In this document: piece after piece, positions 58,884 through 64,000 of the stretch
How the letters are laid out: the number at the start of each line of letters is the position of its first letter
How positions within the stretch are numbered: the stretch's first letter is position 1
Source of the DNA: Oceanococcus sp964629015
Lineage (GTDB): Bacteria > Pseudomonadota > Gammaproteobacteria > Nevskiales > Oceanococcaceae
Direction: 5' to 3'
Length of the DNA: 64,000 nt
Assembly: GCA_964629015.1 (NCBI GenBank)
Contig: CAZVMN010000011.1
Span: 62,001 to 126,000 of the forward strand
Notes under the pieces: model-generated
What the model was told of the DNA's origin: nothing
The model's input: only the letters and a program-made list of their open reading frames with translations
Database searches by the model: none
Program-made: the position numbers and the translations under genes

Positions 58884-60149
58884 GTGTACGTGAATTTCCC
58901 GACGTTGTCCGAAGCCGATCCGGAACTGTTTGCCACCATTGATGCCGAGGCCAAGCGCCAGGAGCAGCACATTGAGCTGATTGCGTCGGAGAACTACGCC
59001 TCGCCGGCCGTGATGGAGGCCCAGGGCACGGTGCTGACCAACAAGTACGCGGAAGGCTTGCCGGGGCGTCGTTATTACGGTGGTTGTGAGTTTGTTGACC
59101 AGAGCGAAGAGTTGGCTCGCGAGCGCGCCAAGAAGCTGTTCGGCGCCAAGTTTGCCAACGTCCAGCCGCATTCCGGCGCACAGGCCAATGCGGCTGTGTT
59201 CCTGGCGTTGCTACAGCCGGGGGACAAGTTTCTCGGGTTTTCGTTGGCCCACGGTGGCCACTTGACCCACGGTTCGCCGGTCAACTTCTCCGGCAAGCTG
59301 TATCAGCCCATCGCGTATGAGTTGAACGCCGAAACCGGCGAGATCGACTACGAAGCCCTGGAAGAGGCCGCCCGTCGCGAGAAACCCAAGATGATTTTGG
59401 GTGGATTTTCCGCCTATTCACGCCACGTGGATTGGGCGCGCATGCGTCGTCTTGCAGATGAGATCGGGGCTTGGTTCATGGTCGACATGGCTCATGTTGC
59501 CGGTTTGGTCGCCACCGGGGCGTACCCCAGTCCGTTGCCGTATGCCCACGTCGTGACCACCACCACGCACAAAACCTTGCGCGGTCCGCGTGGCGGTTTG
59601 ATTCTGTCCGCTGAGGACAATGAAGATCTGCACAAAAAGCTGAACTCGGCGGTGTTCCCGGGGCAACAGGGCGGTCCGCTGATGCATGTGATTGCTGCTA
59701 AGGCGGTGGCTTTTGGTGAAGCGCTGAAGCCGGAATTTGCCGAGTACCAGCAGCAGGTGCTCAAGAATGCCAAGGCTATGGCCGAGGTGATGATCGAGCG
59801 TGGCTACAAAGTGGTTTCCGGTGGCACCGATGATCACTTGTTCCTGGTCGATCTGATCGGTCGCGAAGTGACCGGAAAGGACGCCGAAGAAACCCTGGGT
59901 CGTGCTCACATCACGCTGAATAAGAACGCCGTACCCAATGATCCGCGTTCGCCGTTTGTGACCAGCGGACTGCGCATTGGTTCGCCAGCAGGCACCACGC
60001 GCGGCTTCAAGGAAGCGGAAATGGTTCAGATCGCGGGCTGGATTTGCGACATTCTGGACGCGCTGCAGTCGGGCGATGCCGAAGCCACGGTCGACCGTGT
60101 GCGGGCTCAGGTGGCTGAGCTGTGCGCACGTTTCCCGGTTTACGGCTAG
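58884..60149 (+). CDS. glyA: Serine hydroxymethyltransferase
   Basis: A 421-residue PLP enzyme that interconverts serine and glycine with tetrahydrofolate, feeding one-carbon metabolism. The PLP lysine is K230 in VTTTTHKTLRGPRGG; ELIASENYASPAVMEAQG and GYPYGGRRYYGG-like NKYAEGLPGRRYYGGCEFVD are standard. The start is GTG at 58884, 18 bases after nadA. It heads the conserved glyA-nrdR-rib cluster. Confidence 0.98.
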   Translation: MYVNFPTLSEADPELFATIDAEAKRQEQHIELIASENYASPAVMEAQGTVLTNKYAEGLPGRRYYGGCEFVDQSEELARERAKKLFGAKFANVQPHSGAQANAAVFLALLQPGDKFLGFSLAHGGHLTHGSPVNFSGKLYQPIAYELNAETGEIDYEALEEAARREKPKMILGGFSAYSRHVDWARMRRLADEIGAWFMVDMAHVAGLVATGAYPSPLPYAHVVTTTTHKTLRGPRGGLILSAEDNEDLHKKLNSAVFPGQQGGPLMHVIAAKAVAFGEALKPEFAEYQQQVLKNAKAMAEVMIERGYKVVSGGTDDHLFLVDLIGREVTGKDAEETLGRAHITLNKNAVPNDPRSPFVTSGLRIGSPAGTTRGFKEAEMVQIAGWICDILDALQSGDAEATVDRVRAQVAELCARFPVYG

Positions 60150-60182
60150 CGCTGGCCGCGCTTCGCTCCAGGTTGCCGCGTC

Positions 60183-60695
60183 TTGCAGTGTCCTTTTTGC
60201 AACGAGCCGGATACTCGCGTCGTTGACTCACGCCTGGCGGCAGAGGGCTATCAGGTCCGTCGTCGCCGTGAATGTGGCAAATGCGGAGAGCGTTTCACGA
60301 CGTTCGAGAGCGCTGAACTGGTCATGCCGCTAATCCGCAAACGCGGCGGTGTGGTGCAACCTTTCGATGAGCAGAAACTGCGCCGCGGTATCAATCATGC
60401 GGTGGCCAAAACGCGTATCTCGGCGGATCAGGTCGAGGCGGCGGTCACCCACGTGATGCACAAGCTGCGCACCACCGGTGAACGCGAAGTTGAAGCGAGT
60501 CAGGTGGGTGACTGGGTTATGCAGGAATTGCAGGATCTGGATCATGTCGCCTATGTGCGCTTTGCCGCGGTGTACAAGAACTTCAAGGATGTCGAAGAGT
60601 TTCGCCGTGAAATCGCGAATCTTGAAGTTGAACCCGGGCCGGAATTGCGCCGCCGTCAGCTCAGCCTGATCGACCTCGAATCGGGCAAGAAATGA
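60183..60695 (+). CDS. nrdR: Transcriptional repressor NrdR
   Basis: A 170-residue ATP-cone repressor of ribonucleotide-reductase genes. The N-terminal zinc ribbon has C3, C6, C31 and C34 (QCPFCNEPDTRVVDSR, CGKCGERF). The ATP-cone follows (VMPLIRKRGGVVQPFDEQKL). Start is TTG at 60183, because it gives the invariant start M-x-C-P-F-C and no ATG or GTG is available. The slightly longer length than usual (150-160) comes from a C-terminal extension. Overlaps ribD by ATGA. Confidence 0.97.
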   Translation: MQCPFCNEPDTRVVDSRLAAEGYQVRRRRECGKCGERFTTFESAELVMPLIRKRGGVVQPFDEQKLRRGINHAVAKTRISADQVEAAVTHVMHKLRTTGEREVEASQVGDWVMQELQDLDHVAYVRFAAVYKNFKDVEEFRREIANLEVEPGPELRRRQLSLIDLESGKK

Positions 60696-61750
60696 TGCTG
60701 CGTGACGGCCAGTTTCTGGCGCGCGCGATCCGTCTGGCCAGCCGGGGACGTTTGAGTTGTGCTCCCAACCCCCAGGTGGGTTGCGTCATCGTGCGCGGTG
60801 ATGTGATCGTGGGAGAGGGTTGGCACCAACGTGCCGGGCAGGCGCATGCTGAGGTCAATGCCTTGGCCATGGCCGGCGAGCGTGCGCGCGGGGCGACCGC
60901 CTACGTCAGCCTGGAGCCCTGCAATCACCAAGGCCGCACTGGGCCCTGCAGCCGGGCCTTGATCAAGGCGGGTATCAAACGTGTGGTGTTTGCGGCCCCG
61001 GATGTCAGTGGCTCCGCCGGCGGTGCGCAGGCACTGCGTGAAGCGGGCATTGAGACCAGCGGCGGGCTGCTGCAAGCCGAAGCTGAGGCGCTCAACCCCG
61101 GGTTCCACCGGCGCATGCAGGGCGGCCGGCCTTGGCTGCGCATGAAATTGGCGATGAGTTTGGACGGGCGCAGCGCGCTGCCCGATGGGCGCAGTCAGTG
61201 GATTACGGGCGAGCAGGCACGCTTGGATGGACACCGCTGGCGGGCGCGGTCCTGCGCCATGATGACCGGTATTGGTACGGTACTGGCAGACGACCCACAA
61301 ATGACCGCGCGATTGCCTGGCGAGACCTTGCAGCAACCCCTGCGGGTGGTTCTCGATGCCCACAGGCGCACGCCAGCGCAGGCGCGACTCCGCGCCGACA
61401 GGCACTACCTCATTCTTCACGATGGACAAGAGCCCACTGCCCACGGACAGGCGATCGCCAGTCAAGATGGCGCGCTGGATTTGACTGCGGCGGTGGATGC
61501 CTTGGCCGATCGCGGGTGCAATGAGCTGTTGGTCGAGGCCGGGCCGACGCTGTCCGCGGCATTTTTGCGCGCCGGGCTGGTTGACGAGGTGATTATTTAT
61601 GCGGCACCAGCACTGCTCGGACAAGGTTTGCCCGCGGCGGAACTGGGTGTTCTCGATGATCTGGACGCGCGCATTCGTCTGGAATGGCTGGATTCTCGGC
61701 GCATCGGCGGCGACTTGCGTATCATCGCGCGTCCGCAAACGCTTATCTGA
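60692..61750 (+). CDS. ribD: Bifunctional riboflavin deaminase/reductase RibD
   Basis: A 352-residue bifunctional enzyme for the second and third steps of riboflavin synthesis. The deaminase zinc site is H52-A-E54 (GQAHAEVNAL) with C77 and C86 (EPCNHQGRTGPC). The reductase domain starts near residue 146 (MKLAMSLDGRSALPDGRSQW) and includes VEAGPTLSAAFLRAGLVDEV. Starts within the nrdR stop. Part of the glyA-nrdR-ribD-ribE-ribBX-ribH operon; no FMN riboswitch was seen. Confidence 0.97.
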   Translation: MMLRDGQFLARAIRLASRGRLSCAPNPQVGCVIVRGDVIVGEGWHQRAGQAHAEVNALAMAGERARGATAYVSLEPCNHQGRTGPCSRALIKAGIKRVVFAAPDVSGSAGGAQALREAGIETSGGLLQAEAEALNPGFHRRMQGGRPWLRMKLAMSLDGRSALPDGRSQWITGEQARLDGHRWRARSCAMMTGIGTVLADDPQMTARLPGETLQQPLRVVLDAHRRTPAQARLRADRHYLILHDGQEPTAHGQAIASQDGALDLTAAVDALADRGCNELLVEAGPTLSAAFLRAGLVDEVIIYAAPALLGQGLPAAELGVLDDLDARIRLEWLDSRRIGGDLRIIARPQTLI

Positions 61751-61753
61751 ATC

Positions 61754-62359
61754 ATGTTCACAGGAATCATCACCGGTTTGGGCCGGCTCGTTGACCGTGT
61801 TGATCACGGTGGCGACATGCGTTTTTTGATCGAAACCGGCAGCATGCCGCTGGACAAGCCCGAATTGGGCGAAAGCATCGCCGTCAATGGGGTGTGTTTG
61901 ACCGCACAGATGTGGGACAAAAATGCCTTTTGGGCCGACGTCTCGGCGGAAACGTTGCGTCTGACCACGTTGGATGATTTACGTCTGGAGCAGAGCGTCA
62001 ATCTGGAGCGTGCGCTGGCTGCCAGTGACCGGCTTGGTGGTCATCTGGTCAGTGGTCATGTGGATGGCATAGCCCAGGTGCGCGCTTGTCGCGATGAAGT
62101 GCGTAGCCGACAATTTGAACTCGGAGCGCCTGCCGATCTGGCGCGCTATATCGCCCGCAAGGGCTCGGTCACACTCGATGGCGTGAGTCTGACCGTCAAC
62201 GATGTCCGCGACAACACTTTCACGGTCAACATCGTGCCGCATACTCAGGAGATGACCACCATCTCGCGCTGGGATGTCGGGCACCGTGTGAATCTGGAAG
62301 TGGATGTGGTGGCACGTTATCTCGAACGCCTGCTGAGCGCGCGCGACGACGCCCGCTAA
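61754..62359 (+). CDS. ribE: Riboflavin synthase alpha subunit
   Basis: A 201-residue riboflavin synthase with two lumazine-binding repeats. The N-terminal MFTGIITGLG and SIAVNGVCLTAQMW are in the first, and FELGAPADLARYIARKGSVT and VNIVPHTQEMTTI in the second; GGHLVSGHVDGIA links them. Dismutates two 6,7-dimethyl-8-ribityllumazine molecules into riboflavin. Starts four bases after ribD. Confidence 0.97.
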   Translation: MFTGIITGLGRLVDRVDHGGDMRFLIETGSMPLDKPELGESIAVNGVCLTAQMWDKNAFWADVSAETLRLTTLDDLRLEQSVNLERALAASDRLGGHLVSGHVDGIAQVRACRDEVRSRQFELGAPADLARYIARKGSVTLDGVSLTVNDVRDNTFTVNIVPHTQEMTTISRWDVGHRVNLEVDVVARYLERLLSARDDAR

Positions 62360-62371
62360 GGATTGCAAAGC

Positions 62372-63472
62372 ATGGATAAGATCGAAGACATTATCGAAGA
62401 CATGCGCCATGGGCGCATGGTCATTCTGATGGATGATGAAGACCGCGAAAACGAAGGCGATATCGTGATGGCTGCCGAATTCGTGCAGCCGGAAGACATC
62501 AACTTCATGGCCCGTTACGCACGTGGTCTGATTTGCCTCACCTTGACCCGTGATCGTTGCCGCCAACTGCGGTTGCCGTTGATGGTCAACGACAATGCGG
62601 CCGCTCACGGCACCAATTTCACCGTGTCGATCGAAGCGGCAGAAGGTGTCACCACCGGCATTTCTGCGCATGATCGCGCGCGTACGGTGCGCGTTGCCGT
62701 TGAGCCGCAAGCGCGTCCGGAGGATGTGGTTCAACCCGGGCATATTTTCCCGTTGATGGCAGAGCCGGGTGGCGTGCTGGCCCGCGCGGGGCATACCGAG
62801 GCGGGCTGTGACCTGGCTCGTCTGGCAGGCTGTCAGGAAGCCGCTGCGGTGATCGTTGAGGTGCTCAACGAAGATGGCTCGATGGCGCGTCGCCCAGATC
62901 TGGAAAAGTTCGCCGCCGAACATGGCCTGAAACTCGGCACCATTGCTGATCTCATCCGCTATCGTCTGCAGAACGAGCATTCAGTGGAACGGGTGTGCGA
63001 ATCGGTGGTGAATACCCGCCATGGGCCATTCAAACTGGTGGCTTACGAAGATTCGGTCGACAACACCGTGCATATGGCCTTGGTCAAAGGGGATATCGAT
63101 CCCGAGCGGCCCACACTGGTTCGTGTGCATCTGCGCAACACGCTGTCTGACGTGCTGGGGATTCAGCATGAAGATTTCGGCTGGCCGCTGGATAACGCCT
63201 TAAAAACCGTCGCGGAAGCGGGCGAGGGCGTGGTCGTAGTCCTGCGCAAATGGGAAACGCCACAAGCGCTGGTCAAGAACATCATGCATTTGTCCGCGGC
63301 CGAGCCGGTCACCGATGAAGAAGAAGTGGCCGATCTGCGAACTTACGGGATCGGCGCGCAGATTCTGATGGATCTCAACGTGCGCAAGATGCGGGTGTTG
63401 TCGGCACCCAAGCGCATGCATGCGATTTCCGGGTTCGACCTGGAAGTGGCCGAATACGTCCAGACCGACTGA
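62372..63472 (+). CDS. ribBX: DHBP synthase fused to a degenerate GTP cyclohydrolase II domain (RibBX type)
   Basis: A 366-residue fusion. Residues 1-200 are a complete 3,4-dihydroxy-2-butanone-4-phosphate synthase (DDEDRENEGDIVMAAEFVQP; RAGHTEAGCDLARLAG). The C-terminal domain resembles GTP cyclohydrolase II, but the zinc-binding cysteines (normally C-x10-C-x-C) are missing: the corresponding segment is VRVHLRNTLSDVLGIQHED. So only the RibB activity is expected, the C-terminal half being a regulatory or partner-binding 'RibX' module seen in gammaproteobacteria. Start ATG 62372 with AAGGA. A separate ribA must exist elsewhere. Confidence 0.93.
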   Translation: MDKIEDIIEDMRHGRMVILMDDEDRENEGDIVMAAEFVQPEDINFMARYARGLICLTLTRDRCRQLRLPLMVNDNAAAHGTNFTVSIEAAEGVTTGISAHDRARTVRVAVEPQARPEDVVQPGHIFPLMAEPGGVLARAGHTEAGCDLARLAGCQEAAAVIVEVLNEDGSMARRPDLEKFAAEHGLKLGTIADLIRYRLQNEHSVERVCESVVNTRHGPFKLVAYEDSVDNTVHMALVKGDIDPERPTLVRVHLRNTLSDVLGIQHEDFGWPLDNALKTVAEAGEGVVVVLRKWETPQALVKNIMHLSAAEPVTDEEEVADLRTYGIGAQILMDLNVRKMRVLSAPKRMHAISGFDLEVAEYVQTD

Positions 63473-63483
63473 GAAAAAACACC

Positions 63484-63954
63484 ATGAACAAAATTGCGGC
63501 ACGCGCCGACAGTTTTTCCAGCGATCGTTTTGCCATCGTCAGCACGCAGTGGAATCCGGTGATCGTCGATTCACTGGTTGATGCGGCACAACGCACGCTG
63601 ACCGAGCGCGGCGTTCCGGCGGACAACATTGACCAATATGTGGTGCCCGGCGCGTTTGAGATTCCGCTGATGGCAGGGCGTCTGGCCGAAAGTGAACGCT
63701 ACAGCGGCATCATTGCGCTGGGCGCAGTGATCAAAGGCGACACCGCGCATTTTGAGTATGTGGCTGGCGAATGTGCTCGTGGCATTGCCGATGTCGCGCT
63801 CAACTACGGTTTGCCGGTGGGCTTTGGTGTGCTCGCCACCTACGATCTGCAGCAGGCGCTGGACCGCGCTGGGCCGAACGAAGAGAACAAGGGCGTGGAA
63901 GCCGCCGCCGCGGTGCTGGATACGCTGAACATTCTGCGCGCGGTGGATGGATGA
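63484..63954 (+). CDS. ribH: 6,7-dimethyl-8-ribityllumazine synthase
   Basis: A 156-residue lumazine synthase, which condenses the RibD product with the RibB product. FAIVSTQWNPVIVDSLVDAA is the substrate-binding N-terminus; the catalytic histidine is H89 in KGDTAHFEYVAGE. The normal GVLTTD segment reads GVLATYDLQQALDRAG, a mild variation. Starts 12 bases after ribBX and overlaps the next gene. Confidence 0.97.
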   Translation: MNKIAARADSFSSDRFAIVSTQWNPVIVDSLVDAAQRTLTERGVPADNIDQYVVPGAFEIPLMAGRLAESERYSGIIALGAVIKGDTAHFEYVAGECARGIADVALNYGLPVGFGVLATYDLQQALDRAGPNEENKGVEAAAAVLDTLNILRAVDG

Positions 63955-64000
63955 ATGAGAGCAAGCGCCTTGAGGGGCGTCGCGGCGCGCGCTACGGCGC
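63951..64000 (+). CDS. nusB: Start of nusB (truncated by window end)
   Basis: An ATG at 63951 overlaps the ribH stop (ATGA) and opens a frame that continues to the edge: MNESKRLEGRRGARYG. The ribH-nusB order with overlap is nearly universal in proteobacteria, and the RR-x-AR pattern agrees with NusB N-termini. Only 16 residues are visible, so the call depends mainly on synteny. Confidence 0.6.
   Translation, partial: MNESKRLEGRRGARYG

Noticed and set aside
60692..60692. FMN riboswitch before the riboflavin genes
   Set aside because: ribD begins inside the nrdR stop, leaving no leader, and no RFN-like sequence was seen near the rib genes.
60656..61807. 383-codon minus-strand open frame opposite ribD
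   Set aside because: Shadow of a fully recognised riboflavin gene.
61979..62980. 333-codon minus-strand open frame opposite ribE and ribBX
   Set aside because: High-GC shadow frame rich in His, Arg and Gln without motifs; both sense genes are certain.

Overview
The window is a gene-dense, high-GC bacterial chromosome segment with no transposase, integrase, rRNA, tRNA or CRISPR array that I could see. Gene families and gene order point to an aerobic, heterotrophic gammaproteobacterium: FmdB-DUF502-aspS, glyA-nrdR-ribD-ribE-ribBX-ribH-nusB, YgiQ, a CspA-type protein, BCCT transport and an hvf-type RiPP operon. A Nevskiales/Salinisphaerales-like marine or aquatic lineage would fit the acyl-CoA dehydrogenase pairs, MpaB oxygenase, DesA3-like desaturase and glucosylglycerate genes, but that placement is inference.

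Layout. 1-5.6 kb: end of a cupin gene, a dienelactone hydrolase, a TetR regulator divergent from an MpaB/DUF2236 oxygenase, then a coupled run of macrodomain, phosphatase-like, DM13, GFA-family and methionine aminopeptidase genes. 5.6-10.9 kb: a two-subunit acyl-CoA dehydrogenase operon and a penicillin-acylase-type lipoprotein. 10.9-16 kb (minus strand): a PQQ alcohol dehydrogenase with C-terminal heme, a DASH cryptochrome/photolyase, an ECF sigma factor and its ChrR-type zinc anti-sigma factor, the arrangement expected of a light/singlet-oxygen response. 16-19.3 kb: an acyl-CoA synthetase, a small cytochrome c lipoprotein, and an SDR/STAS pair.

19.4-21.5 kb: the most striking system, a three-gene MNIO RiPP operon. 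It encodes an exported precursor made of thirteen five-residue units (11 with Cys, mainly EAKCG), the DUF692 multinuclear iron oxygenase and its DUF2063 partner. This is the HvfABC/bufferin class of metal-binding thiooxazole peptides. 21.5-31.5 kb: a soluble aldose dehydrogenase lipoprotein, a DUF3228 protein, a GbsR/MarR-controlled RND efflux operon with a clear operator, and an unusual minus-strand operon of PLDc_N protein, AI-2E permease, amidoligase, C26 glutamine-amidotransferase-like hydrolase and YqaA membrane protein. 31.6-38.1 kb: porin, BCCT transporter, exported methyltransferase, gamma-glutamylcyclotransferase, and a fatty-acid desaturase/ferredoxin reductase pair.

38.2-46.7 kb: YgiQ radical SAM protein, a cold-shock protein with a structured leader and strong terminator, a small basic ORF whose only plausible start is ATC, a NYN-LOTUS RNA-binding protein, methyltransferase, small conserved proteins, a 3-beta-HSD-like reductase/esterase operon and a zinc-less MsrB. 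46.7-51.3 kb: a complete glucosylglycerate cycle (glycerate kinase, glucosyl-3-phosphoglycerate synthase, phosphatase, GH13_18 phosphorylase), which makes and recycles an osmolyte. 51.4-64 kb: lipoprotein, SDR, a 99-bp nested inverted-repeat element, FmdB-DUF502-aspS, a Big-domain lipoprotein overlapping aspS, nadA, glyA, nrdR and the riboflavin operon running off the end into nusB.
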